Assembly (NCBI RefSeq): GCF_000378125.1
Contig: NZ_KB899244.1
Coordinates: 62,001 to 126,000, forward strand
DNA: 64,000 bases
From: Rudaea cellulosilytica DSM 22992
GTDB lineage: Bacteria; Pseudomonadota; Gammaproteobacteria; Xanthomonadales; Rhodanobacteraceae
Direction of reading: 5' to 3'
Below the pieces are notes generated by a model. The model had not been told where the DNA came from. It searched no databases and saw nothing but the letters and a program-made list of their open reading frames with translations. This document shows, in pieces, positions 54,155 to 63,265 of the stretch (position 1 is its first letter; each line of letters opens with the position of its first letter). The translations under genes and the position numbers were made by a program.

Positions 54155-55309
54155 TCAGTTCGACTCGGTGAACTGGATATACGGCGAGGTTCCACCCGTT
54201 CCGGTGCACGGGCCCAGGTTCAAGTTGTTGGTCTCGCCCGTCGTGCCGTAGTTGACGCAGGTCGGCGCGGCCGTGCTGCCATTATTCATGCTGATTTTCA
54301 CCGTGATGGACGATCCGCTGTTGAACGTGGCAGCCGATCCGCCGCCGGCACCGAACAGGTTGAATTCGGAATAGTTCCAACCGCTCGCCAGATTGGTGAC
54401 TCCATCGCTGGCCGAGACGGAGTAGAGCGTGGTTCCGTTGGTCAGGGTAACGGTATCGTTGCCGCTAGCGATGCTGCCCTTAAGCTTGAGGTTCGCGAGA
54501 TTCGAAATCACCTGCACCGAAGCGGGTACGGTCACCGCGTTACTGTTCTTGTAGCATTGACCGCTGTAGTTCGACCAACCCGACGGACACTTCCTTACGC
54601 TGCTGAAATTGCCACTGCTGGTCACCGCGAACAGCCAGTATTGGATGTACACGTAGTATTGCGTGCTGTTCGTGTATTCCGGGGTGTAGAGAAATTGCTC
54701 CCACTGATAGCAACTGGTACCGCTGGGGAGTCTGGCACCCTGGCAAGCAGTCGAATTGCTCGGGAAAAAATACGAATTGAGCTGCAACCCGTACAGATTG
54801 GCTGTGCCCCCGTCATTTTCGCTGGTAACGCCGGTCACGCTGGGGAAAGATCCTTCCGAAGAGGTCAAATAGGATCCGCTCACTTTTGCCGCCCAGGCCG
54901 TGCCGTTGCCCACCGTATTGATGCCGGATTGATTCGTTCCGCCTGCGCTTTCGGCAGTCGTCTCCGGCTCGGTGCCGGTCACCGGGCCGCGACCGACCTG
55001 CTCCGCAAGATGGCTGGGGAATCCTCCCGCGCGGCCGACCGGATATGCAGGCGCCGACGAGCAGGAAACAGCTTCCCACTCCGAGTCGGGGAACGTCGCC
55101 TTGAAGCACCCGCCTTCCGACGCCATTGCGTCGCGTTTCTGGGTCATGCCCTCGCGCCATTCGGCAAACTCTTTGGTCGCCTGAGGCGGATTGATTACTA
55201 CCTGCCCTGGATAGATCTTTTCCTGTGCAACGACGTTTTCGGAACAAAAGGAAGAGCTAATACAGAGCAAAATTGCCGCGGGTAAAGCCAGGGAACGCGT
55301 ACGGAACAT
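54155..55309 (-). CDS. secreted protein of unknown function, Ser/Thr/Asn-rich
   Basis: A 384-residue protein with a signal peptide (MFRTRSLALPAAILLCISSS, cut near CSENVVA). The mature part is rich in Ser, Thr, Asn, Gly and Tyr and has eight or more cysteines outside the signal peptide. A central segment reads SCYQWEQFLYTPEYTNSTQY and YVYIQYWLF. The C-terminal half alternates short strands with TNGTTLYSVSAS and a GAGGGSAATFNSGSSITVKI stretch, which looks beta-rich. Start: ATG at 55309 has GGAGG at 8 nt; the adjacent ATG at 55312 is an alternative. Base composition is visibly less GC-rich than the neighbours, suggesting transfer. I do not recognise the family; an extracellular surface-binding role is possible only by composition. 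Confidence 0.75.
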   Translation of the reverse strand: MFRTRSLALPAAILLCISSSFCSENVVAQEKIYPGQVVINPPQATKEFAEWREGMTQKRDAMASEGGCFKATFPDSEWEAVSCSSAPAYPVGRAGGFPSHLAEQVGRGPVTGTEPETTAESAGGTNQSGINTVGNGTAWAAKVSGSYLTSSEGSFPSVTGVTSENDGGTANLYGLQLNSYFFPSNSTACQGARLPSGTSCYQWEQFLYTPEYTNSTQYYVYIQYWLFAVTSSGNFSSVRKCPSGWSNYSGQCYKNSNAVTVPASVQVISNLANLKLKGSIASGNDTVTLTNGTTLYSVSASDGVTNLASGWNYSEFNLFGAGGGSAATFNSGSSITVKISMNNGSTAAPTCVNYGTTGETNNLNLGPCTGTGGTSPYIQFTESN

Positions 55310-55766
55310 CATGCCTGCCTCCAAGAGTGAATGACCAGTTTCAAGCGCTTCAACGGATGAAAAGCGCGGCGAACAACGCCGCTTCCCCTTTTCCATTTAT
55401 GAAGCCAGTTTTCTCCCTTGGAATTGGACGATATGTTTCGCGCGTTAAATTTCTCTTAACGTCAACGAAGAAATGCGCCTCAGCGAAAATCGGCGCCTGC
55501 GGCGCCGGTCGCAGCGCGCATCGAAATGTTCGCATCGCAGGCGCGTTTCGTCGTAGCGCTGGCGAACGCAGCCAGCGAAGCGCAACGCGAGCGCGAATTG
55601 CGCCGTGCGCATGTGCGCGAAATGGAGCAGACCTTGCCGCCCTATGCTGGCGCTGCCGAGGCGGGAACCGAAACCTTGCCGTGGCAATGGGCTCGAGCAG
55701 CACCTGGTATCGGCCGACATCGAGTGCCGAAAAACGGCCCTGCGACTTGGCGGGCGCGGAGCGATC
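55310..55766. other. 457-bp interval between two - strand genes, holding a gene fragment
   Basis: The left part contains the promoter and ribosome-binding site of the secreted-protein gene read leftward. The middle (55505-55669) is the DUF349 fragment listed separately. The remainder up to the amidohydrolase stop at 55767 shows no further gene or terminator I can support. Confidence 0.5.
55505..55669 (+). pseudogene. fragment of a second DUF349 gene
   Basis: About 165 bp matches the inside of the DUF349 gene (52310-52474) on the same strand. From the ATG at 55526, 48 codons align without gaps to 52331-52474. By my hand count 118 of 144 bases match, and most changes are in third codon positions and silent. 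The protein MFASQARFVVALANAASEAQ corresponds to MLASQARFDAALANAASEAQ. Homology stops abruptly after the 48th codon, and there is no start signal or remaining gene, so it is a relic. The silent-site bias indicates that it diverged as a working gene before being cut. Confidence 0.85.
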
Positions 55767-56981
55767 TCATGGCGTTGCGGACGCGTCGTAGACGACTTTG
55801 CCCCGGCGAATCGTGTAGCGGACGTCTGTCATCGCCCGCGAGCCAAGCGCGATCGGGTCGCCGCCGAGTACGGTGAGATCGCCGTTCATTCCAACCTCAA
55901 CCCGCCCCTCTTGACGGTCGACGCCGAAACGCCGCGCCGGCACGGTGGTCAGCATCGCCAAGACATCTTTCGGACTGAAGCCGGCAAGTTCGAGCTGGCG
56001 GTATTCTTCCCCAACATCGTAGTCGATCAAAAAACCGGTGTCGGTACCGAACATCAGCGCGCCACCCATGTCGTGAAAATGCTTCATCCTCTCGCGAATG
56101 GTCCCGATGTTCGAATCCTTCGAAAAAAGCTTCAGAGTGGGGATGACCGTCATGCGATGCTGAGTCATTTGCCGCAGCAGATCATCGCTCAGGCCGTCGG
56201 TGACCTCGGGTGCATGAGCAAGAACATCGACGCCCGCGGACAGCGCGACTTGCACGCCGGGAAGATTGGTCGCGTGCGAAAAGACCAGTTGGTGATGCGA
56301 ATGGGCCGTGGTCACCGCAGCGTGCGCGATATCAACGGGCATCGGAACGATCTGATTTGGCGCGACGATGGAACCGGTGAAAAGCTTGGAGATATCGCCG
56401 CCTGCCGCGATATTGCGCTGGACTGCTTCCGCAGCTTCGGCCGGCGTTTTCGGCTGCGGCAGGCTCGACAATAATTCCGGCGGGAGGTCACGCACGTAGT
56501 AAGGCAATGCGTTCGGCGGAAACAGGGGCAGACCCGCTGTGTAGATTCGCGGTCCGGTAACCTCCCCCGACTCGATGCGCTGTCGCAGGGCCGTAGTAGC
56601 GTGCGGATCCGATCCGGTGTCGACGACGGTGGCGAACCCGGATCGGGTCAGCATCTCTCGCAGTTGGTTGCTCAATTGGCCGGCGGGGAGCTTCGCCGCA
56701 TCGCCCCACTTGGGTTCCATGAAGTGGACATGGGTGTTCCAGAATCCCGCGAAAGCAGCACACTGCGCGCAACGCAGAATATTCACGTCTGTCGGGACGG
56801 CAATATGGCGTCCGATCGCCGCGATCTTGCCATCGCGAATCAGAATGGTGGCCGCCGAGAGCGGCTTCGCATCGGGCGACGCGTACACTTTGCCGACCTC
56901 GATGACCAACGTCTGCCCTTCCGCCGACGCGCCGAGAAAAAGCATCAGCAGGGAGCCGACGATCACACCGATTGATTTCAT
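55767..56981 (-). CDS. exported amidohydrolase family protein
   Basis: A 404-residue metal-dependent hydrolase of the imidazolonepropionase-like type. The signal peptide is MKSIGVIVGSLLMLFLGASA. The metal site is visible: NTHVHFMEP (HxH), the GGDISKLFTG lysine position, VFSHATN and LAHAPEV histidines and LMFGTDTGF aspartate. The C-terminal beta-sandwich has GMNGDLTVLGGDP. These secreted members hydrolyse cyclic amides, peptides or xenobiotic amide bonds; the substrate is unknown. Start: ATG at 56981 with AGGA 10 bases upstream, preferred over an in-frame TTG 9 bases earlier. It lies 78 bp downstream of the last RND gene on the same strand. Confidence 0.87.
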   Translation of the reverse strand: MKSIGVIVGSLLMLFLGASAEGQTLVIEVGKVYASPDAKPLSAATILIRDGKIAAIGRHIAVPTDVNILRCAQCAAFAGFWNTHVHFMEPKWGDAAKLPAGQLSNQLREMLTRSGFATVVDTGSDPHATTALRQRIESGEVTGPRIYTAGLPLFPPNALPYYVRDLPPELLSSLPQPKTPAEAAEAVQRNIAAGGDISKLFTGSIVAPNQIVPMPVDIAHAAVTTAHSHHQLVFSHATNLPGVQVALSAGVDVLAHAPEVTDGLSDDLLRQMTQHRMTVIPTLKLFSKDSNIGTIRERMKHFHDMGGALMFGTDTGFLIDYDVGEEYRQLELAGFSPKDVLAMLTTVPARRFGVDRQEGRVEVGMNGDLTVLGGDPIALGSRAMTDVRYTIRRGKVVYDASATP

Positions 56982-57059
56982 AACCTGCAAGTCCTGGAAA
57001 CTGTCAAAAATGTGGCGCCACTTGAAGTCAGAGCATCGCGCGACTCGGTGCGCGGTCTT

Positions 57060-60000
57060 TCATGCGGTGCGCAAGCGTCGCGCCCGCACATCGCGTAGCA
57101 CGCGCCTCGCCCATAGGCTCGCATCGTCGAGCAGCGAGTAGATCGTCGGCAGCACGAGCAGGCTGACGATCGTCGAGAAGATCAAGCCCCCCGCGATCGC
57201 GCGCGCCATCGGATAATACGGCGGCCCGTCGCCGCCGATCGACGCGTCGCCGAGACACAGCGGCAGCATGCCGAGGATGGCCGTGCCCATCGTCATCAGG
57301 ATCGGACGCAGGCGGTCGCGCGCACCCCGGATCAGTGCTTCGCGCCTACCCATGCCGTCGTGGCGCAGTTGGTTGATATGCACGATCATGACGATGCCGT
57401 TGTTGACGACGACGCCCATGAGGATCAGCACGCCGATCGACGCCATGACCGAGAAGGTCGTGCCGGTGATCCAGAACAGCCAGAACACGCCGAAGATCGA
57501 GAACACGAACGTCGTCAGGATCGCCGCCGGGTAGATCAGCGATTCGAACATCGCGCACATGACGACATAGACGAGCACGAGCGCGATCAGCGTGTTGAAC
57601 AGCATCGTGCTGCCAGCCTCGTCGTCGCGGTCGAAGTTCTCGCCGAAGCTCCATTTGTACCCGGGCGGCAGGTCCATCTTGCCCATCGCAGCCTGAATCT
57701 CCTTGCGCGCGTCTTCCGGCGTCTTGCCTTCGGCGAAGTTGGCGACGATGGCGAAGCTGGTCTGCCGGTTGCGCCGCTGGATCGTGGCGGCTGCGTTGCG
57801 CGCGTCGACGTCGATCATCGACATCAGCGGCACCTGGGTGCCGTCGGCGCGGCGCAGCTTGTAGTCCGATAGATTGTCGAGGCTCTGCGTGTCGCTGCCG
57901 GAAAAACGCAGCCAGACCGGAACCTGGCCTTCGCCGCCGTGATAGTCCTTGAGGCGGAAGCCGCGCAGAGCGATGCCGATGTACTGCGCGATGTCGCTCG
58001 CCGAGAAGCCCATGGCCTTGGCCTTCTGCCCGTCGACGTGCACGGCGATTTCGCGGTTGCTGCTGTTCTGCTGCGCACGCACGTCGCGCAGGCTCGGCAG
58101 GCTGCTCAGGATCGGAATGACGTTGCTCGCCAATTCACGCAGCTGCGCGCCGGAATCGCCGGTCAGGTTGATGCCGACGCTCGGCTGCTGACTGTTGCTG
58201 CCGCCACCGCCCTCGAAACCGATCACGACCTCGCCGATCGGCACCTTGGGCATGCCTTTGCGGATCGCCTCGACGATCTGAGTCTGATCGGGGGCCTCGT
58301 CGTCGAGGAAGGCTGCCATCTCGCTGTCGCCCTGCTCGTTGTAGAAGACGTAGACGTTCTTGAGATGGAATTCCTTGCGGTGCTCCTCGAGCCAGTGCTC
58401 CAGCGTCGCGTAGCTCTGGCGCATCTGCGCGAGCGGATACAGCGCGTTGAGGTTCATCTGGAAGAAGATCCACTTCGAAGGGCCGCCGCCGTTCATGTTG
58501 ACCTTGGTGTGGCTGATCGGCACGAAGCTCGCGAGCAGCAGCGCGATCAGGCCGAGCATAGTCCAGCGCCGATGCGCCAGCGTCTTCTCGATGAAGCGGC
58601 CGTAGTGATCCTGCGCGGTCGTAATCACGGTCTTGCGGCCGATGAATTTCGGCGGCGGAAGTTTGGCCGAAAGCATCGGCACGAGGCTGACCGCGACCAG
58701 CCACGAAGCCAGATGCGCGATCGCCATCGCCACCGCGACCTGAGTGAGAAAAATGCTCATGCCGTTCTTCTCGCGCAGCACCATCGGCAGGAACACGATG
58801 ATGCTGGCCAACGTGCCCGCGGCGATCGCGATACCGACGATCTGCGTACCCTGTACGGCGCAATACCACGGCTTGTCCGGGTAATGCTCGCGATACTGGT
58901 AGATGCTCTCGACCACGACCACGGCATTGTCGACGAGCATGCCGACCGCGAGCAGCAGGCCCATCATCGACAGGATGTTGAGACTGATCCCGAACATCTG
59001 CATGCAGCCGAGCGTGATGACGAAGCAGATCGGAATCGCCAGCGACACCATCAGCGTCGACGGCCAGTCGCGCAGGAAGAAGAACAGCACGAGTACCGAG
59101 AGCAAGGTACCTTCGAGTCCCGCCTTGCCGAGCTGCTTCAGGCTGTCAGTGACGCCGGCGGCCTGGTCGTTGAACGCGACCAGTTGCAGGTCGTCGATCT
59201 GGCCGGACTGCTTGATGCGATCGATCTCGTCCCAGACGCGGCGGCCGACATCGACCAGATTGGCCGCACGTTCCTTGTACACGCGCAGGATTACCGCCGG
59301 GCGCATGTCGAGATGCAGCTCGTAGTCCGCACGCGCGGGTTTGAACGAGATGTCGGCGATGTCGCTGAGCTTGAGGCCGCGCTCGTTGATCGCGAGCGCG
59401 CGGATATCGTCGATGCTGCGCCATTCGCCGGCCGGCTGCACGTGATAGCGCAGGTCGCCGTCCTTGATCAGGCCGCCCGAGGCGGAAAAATTGGCGGTCG
59501 ACAATTTCTGATAAAGCTCGTCGAGACTGACCGCGGCCGCACCGAGGCGCTCGGCCGAAATCTCGATCTGCACTTCGCGCTGCGAGACGCCTTGCAACTG
59601 CACGCGCGCGACGCCGGGCAGGCGCTCAAGCGGTCGCTTGAGCTTGTGGTCGAGCAGGTCGTAAGCGTTGGTCAGGTTGCGCTCGGAGGAAATCAGCATG
59701 CCGAGCACGGGGCGGTCGCCGGTGCCGAACTTCTCAACCGAGTAGCGCTTCAGGTCGCTCGGCAGCTGGTCGCGGATCGCATCGATCTTGCCGCGTGCCT
59801 CGACCGCCTTGACCGCGGCGTCCTGGCCCCACTTGAACTCGATGAAGATCTGCGCGCCTTCCGGCGTCGAGTTCGAGTTCATGTTCTTGATGCCGGTCAG
59901 CGTCGACAGCGCGTCCTCGACCGGACGCGTGATCGTACGCTCGACCTCGCTCGGCGTCGAACCCGGGTACGGCAGGTCGACGAACATGAAGGGAAACTGG

Positions 60001-60119
60001 ATGTCCGGCATCGCTTCGAGCGGCAAGCGGAACGCGGCGATTAGGCCGACCACGGTCATCGAGACGAAGACCATGATCGCGGTTACCGGCCGTTTCAGGC
60101 TGAGTTCCGCCAGCGTCAT
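57060..60119 (-). CDS. RND efflux permease (HAE-1 type), third in tandem
   Basis: A 1019-residue inner-membrane RND pump with twelve expected membrane helices. It begins MTLAELSLKRPVTAIMVFVS and has porter-domain segments PDIQFPFMFVDLPYPGSTPS and FIEFKWGQDAAVKAVEARGK. In membrane helix 4 the usual Asp-Asp pair is GMLVDNAVVVVES (Asp397, Asn398). In helix 10 the usual relay lysine is replaced in GVVVNNGIVM (Asn906). It is a close paralogue of the next gene upstream. It would export hydrophobic or organic compounds, with an adaptor expected outside the window. 43 bp separate it from the gene upstream. Confidence 0.92.
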   Translation of the reverse strand: MTLAELSLKRPVTAIMVFVSMTVVGLIAAFRLPLEAMPDIQFPFMFVDLPYPGSTPSEVERTITRPVEDALSTLTGIKNMNSNSTPEGAQIFIEFKWGQDAAVKAVEARGKIDAIRDQLPSDLKRYSVEKFGTGDRPVLGMLISSERNLTNAYDLLDHKLKRPLERLPGVARVQLQGVSQREVQIEISAERLGAAAVSLDELYQKLSTANFSASGGLIKDGDLRYHVQPAGEWRSIDDIRALAINERGLKLSDIADISFKPARADYELHLDMRPAVILRVYKERAANLVDVGRRVWDEIDRIKQSGQIDDLQLVAFNDQAAGVTDSLKQLGKAGLEGTLLSVLVLFFFLRDWPSTLMVSLAIPICFVITLGCMQMFGISLNILSMMGLLLAVGMLVDNAVVVVESIYQYREHYPDKPWYCAVQGTQIVGIAIAAGTLASIIVFLPMVLREKNGMSIFLTQVAVAMAIAHLASWLVAVSLVPMLSAKLPPPKFIGRKTVITTAQDHYGRFIEKTLAHRRWTMLGLIALLLASFVPISHTKVNMNGGGPSKWIFFQMNLNALYPLAQMRQSYATLEHWLEEHRKEFHLKNVYVFYNEQGDSEMAAFLDDEAPDQTQIVEAIRKGMPKVPIGEVVIGFEGGGGSNSQQPSVGINLTGDSGAQLRELASNVIPILSSLPSLRDVRAQQNSSNREIAVHVDGQKAKAMGFSASDIAQYIGIALRGFRLKDYHGGEGQVPVWLRFSGSDTQSLDNLSDYKLRRADGTQVPLMSMIDVDARNAAATIQRRNRQTSFAIVANFAEGKTPEDARKEIQAAMGKMDLPPGYKWSFGENFDRDDEAGSTMLFNTLIALVLVYVVMCAMFESLIYPAAILTTFVFSIFGVFWLFWITGTTFSVMASIGVLILMGVVVNNGIVMIVHINQLRHDGMGRREALIRGARDRLRPILMTMGTAILGMLPLCLGDASIGGDGPPYYPMARAIAGGLIFSTIVSLLVLPTIYSLLDDASLWARRVLRDVRARRLRTA

Positions 60120-60162
60120 CTACCCAGCCCCTTCAAAAAATACAACGCGGAACTTGCTTGCT

Positions 60163-63100
60163 TCAGGCGGCGCGCAAGCCCCGCCCGCGACGCGCACGCG
60201 CATCGCGCAGCACACGCTTGGCCCACAGGCTCGCATCGTCGAGCAGCGAATAGATTACCGGCAACACGAGCAGGCTGACTATGGTCGAGAAGATCAGGCC
60301 GCCGGCGATCGCTCGCGCCATCGGATAATACGGCGGGCCGTCGCCGCCGATGCCGGTGCGGCTGATGCATAGCGGCACCATGCCGAGGATCGCCGTGCCC
60401 ATAGTCATCAAGATCGGGCGCAAGCGGTCCTTCGCGCCCTGGATCAAGGCATCGACGCGATCCATGCCCTCATGGCGCAGCTGATTGATGTGCACGATCA
60501 TGACGATGCCGTTGTTGACAACGACACCCATCAGGATCAGCACGCCGATGAAGGCCATGATCGAGAATGTCGTGCCCGTGATCCAGAACAACCAGAACAC
60601 GCCGAAGATCGAGAAGATGAACGTGGTCAGGATCGCCGCCGGGTAGATCAGCGACTCGAACATCGCGCACATCACCACGTACACGAGCACCAGAGCGAGC
60701 ACGAGGTTGAGCAGCATCTTCGCCGCCGCGTTGTCGTCGCGGTCGAAGTTCTGGCCGAAGCTCCATTTGTAGCCTGGCGGCAATTGCACCTTGTTCATCA
60801 CCTTCTCGATCTCGGCGCGCGCTTCGTTCGCGGTCGTGCCGTCGGCGAGATTGGCCTTGATCGACAGCGACGTCTGCCGGTTGCTGCGCTCGATCACCGA
60901 CGAAGCATTGTTCGTCGTCACCTGCACCATCGACATGAGCGGAATCTGGGTGCCGTCAGAGCGACGCAGCTTGTAGTCGGAAAGGCTGTCCAGATCGCTC
61001 GCGTCGGCGCCGCGGAAGCGCATCCAGACCTGCAACTGGTCCTGGCCGCTGTGGTAGTCCTTGAGCTGGCCGCCGCGCAGCGCCACCGAGATGTATTGGG
61101 CCACGTCGTTGGCGGAGAAGCCGTAGGATCGGGCTTTCTCGCGATCGACGCGGACTGCAAGCTCGCGATTGCCGCTGTCCTGATCGGCACGCACGTCGCG
61201 CAGACTCGGCAGCGACTTGATGATCGGAATCACCGTCGCCGACAATTCGCGCAGCACCTGCCCCGAGTCGCCATTCAGGTTGAACTGGATGCTGTTGTCG
61301 TTGCCGCCGTTGCCGTTGAAGTCGAACACGATGTCGCCGATCGGCACTTTCGGCCCTTCCTTGCGGATCTTCTCCATGATCGTCTTGGTGTCGATCTTGC
61401 CGCGATCTTCGTCCTTGAACAGCATAGTGGTGAAGGTGTCGTTGCCGTCTTCGCTGTAACGGCTGTAGATGTTCTTGATGTGGAATTCGTCGCGATGCGC
61501 GTTGAGGTAGTTCTCCACCGTATCGACGGAACGCTTGAGTTCCGCGAGCGGATACAGCGCATTGAGGCGGTAACCAAGGAAAAGCTGGTCGCGATCGCCG
61601 CTCGGAAACATGTCCATCTTTGTATGCGCGGCGGGCAGCACGATGCTGACCACGAGCAGGCCCAGCAGGCCGAGCATCGTCCAGCGCCGATGGCGCAGCG
61701 TGCGCGTGACGAAATTGCCGTAGGCGCTCTGCATGCGCGTCACCAGCGTCTTGCGGCCGATGAATTTCGGCGGCGGCAGCTTCGCCGACAGCATCGGTAC
61801 CAGGCTCACTGCGACCAGCCACGAAGCCAGATGCGCGATCGCCATCGTCACCGCGACCTGGGTCAGGAACACACTGATGTCGTCCTTCTCGCCGAACACC
61901 ATCGGCAGAAACACGATCACGCTGGCGAGCGTGCCCGCGGCGATCGCGACGCCGACGACCTGGGTGCCCTGTACCGCGCAGTACCAGGGTTTGTCAGGGT
62001 ACTTCTCGCGATAGTGATAAATGCTTTCGACGACGACGACCGCGTTATCGACGAGCATGCCGACCGCGAGCAGCAGCCCCATCATCGACAGAATGTTGAG
62101 GGTCATGCCGAAGAACTGCATGCAGCCCATTGTGATGACGAAGCAGATCGGGATCGCAAGCGACACCATCAGCGTCGACGGCCAGTCGCGCAGGAAGAAG
62201 AACAGCACGAGCACCGACAACAACGTGCCCTCGAGTCCGGCCTGGCCGAGTTGGCGCAGGCTCTCGGTGACGTTCTTTGCCTGGTTGCCGAGCGCGTAGA
62301 TCTGGATCCCGCGCATCTCCGGCTGCTCGCGGATGCGCTCGACCTCGGCCATGACGCGGCTGCCGACATCGACGAGGTTCGCGCTGCGCTCCTTCGAAAT
62401 TTCCACCGCCACGGCCGGACGCTGGTCGAGATGGCGCGCATAGGTCAGACGCGAAGGCATCACCTCGACGTTGGCGATATCGGACAGCTTCAAGCCCTTG
62501 TCGTTGATCGCGAGGTCGCGGATTTCCTCAACGCTGCGCCATTCGCCGACCGGCTGCACGTGATAACGCAGCGCGCCTTCCTTGACCAAGCCGCCCGATG
62601 CGGAGAAGTTCGCCGTGTTCAGACGCTGATACAGGTCGTTGAGACCGACGCCGGCGGCAGTCAGGCGATCGGCATCGATCTCGATGCGCACCTCGCGCTG
62701 GGCGACACCCTCGATCTGCACGCGCGCCACGCCCGGCAGGCGTTCGAGCGGTCGCTTCAAGACGCGGTCGAGCAATTCGTAGGCGTTGGTCAGGTCGCGA
62801 TCGGAGGAGATGCGCAATTGCAGTACCGGGCGATCGTTCGAGGCGAACTTGAACACGTTGTAGCGCAACAGGTCGCTCGGCAGGTCGGCGCGGATCGCAT
62901 CGATCTTGCCGCGCGCCTCGACCGCCTTAACCGCCGTGTCCTGTCCCCACTTGAATTGCATCTGGATCTGCACGCCGTCCGCGCGCGTCACCGAATCCAT
63001 GCGCTGGATTCCGGTCAGCGTCGACAGCGCTTCCTCGACCGGTCGCGTCACCGTGCGCTCGACCTCGCTCGGCGTCGAACCCTGATACGGGAGGTCGACG

Positions 63101-63237
63101 ACCATGAACGGAAACTGGATGTCGGGCATCGACTCCAGCGGCAGGCGGAACGCGGCAATCAGCCCGATCACGGTCATCGATACGAACAGCATGATCGCGG
63201 TGACCGGACGCTTGAGGCTCAGTTCGGCAAGGGTCAT
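60163..63237 (-). CDS. RND efflux permease (HAE-1 type), second in tandem
   Basis: A 1024-residue RND pump, colinear with the gene at 57060-60119 and sharing the same termini (MTLAELSLKRPVTAIMLFVS; last part LLDDASLWAKRVLRDARARR). The helix-4 pair is again Asp397-Asn398 and the helix-10 position is Asn908-Asn909. The periplasmic loops differ more (for example YSRYSEDGNDTFTTMLFKDE), where substrate contacts occur, so the two pumps may form a heterotrimer like MdtB-MdtC or have different cargo. The start at 63237 is at the family N terminus; a longer frame upstream overlaps the next gene region. 28 bp follow the RND gene upstream. Confidence 0.92.
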   Translation of the reverse strand: MTLAELSLKRPVTAIMLFVSMTVIGLIAAFRLPLESMPDIQFPFMVVDLPYQGSTPSEVERTVTRPVEEALSTLTGIQRMDSVTRADGVQIQMQFKWGQDTAVKAVEARGKIDAIRADLPSDLLRYNVFKFASNDRPVLQLRISSDRDLTNAYELLDRVLKRPLERLPGVARVQIEGVAQREVRIEIDADRLTAAGVGLNDLYQRLNTANFSASGGLVKEGALRYHVQPVGEWRSVEEIRDLAINDKGLKLSDIANVEVMPSRLTYARHLDQRPAVAVEISKERSANLVDVGSRVMAEVERIREQPEMRGIQIYALGNQAKNVTESLRQLGQAGLEGTLLSVLVLFFFLRDWPSTLMVSLAIPICFVITMGCMQFFGMTLNILSMMGLLLAVGMLVDNAVVVVESIYHYREKYPDKPWYCAVQGTQVVGVAIAAGTLASVIVFLPMVFGEKDDISVFLTQVAVTMAIAHLASWLVAVSLVPMLSAKLPPPKFIGRKTLVTRMQSAYGNFVTRTLRHRRWTMLGLLGLLVVSIVLPAAHTKMDMFPSGDRDQLFLGYRLNALYPLAELKRSVDTVENYLNAHRDEFHIKNIYSRYSEDGNDTFTTMLFKDEDRGKIDTKTIMEKIRKEGPKVPIGDIVFDFNGNGGNDNSIQFNLNGDSGQVLRELSATVIPIIKSLPSLRDVRADQDSGNRELAVRVDREKARSYGFSANDVAQYISVALRGGQLKDYHSGQDQLQVWMRFRGADASDLDSLSDYKLRRSDGTQIPLMSMVQVTTNNASSVIERSNRQTSLSIKANLADGTTANEARAEIEKVMNKVQLPPGYKWSFGQNFDRDDNAAAKMLLNLVLALVLVYVVMCAMFESLIYPAAILTTFIFSIFGVFWLFWITGTTFSIMAFIGVLILMGVVVNNGIVMIVHINQLRHEGMDRVDALIQGAKDRLRPILMTMGTAILGMVPLCISRTGIGGDGPPYYPMARAIAGGLIFSTIVSLLVLPVIYSLLDDASLWAKRVLRDARARRGRGLRAA

Positions 63238-63265
63238 GCGATTCCCCTTCCAGCGGCGTCGGTTT

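Noticed and set aside
57939-60044. 701-codon + strand open frame opposite the third RND gene
   Set aside because: Antisense shadow with the same Arg/Asp/Ala bias; the RND gene on the other strand explains the region fully.
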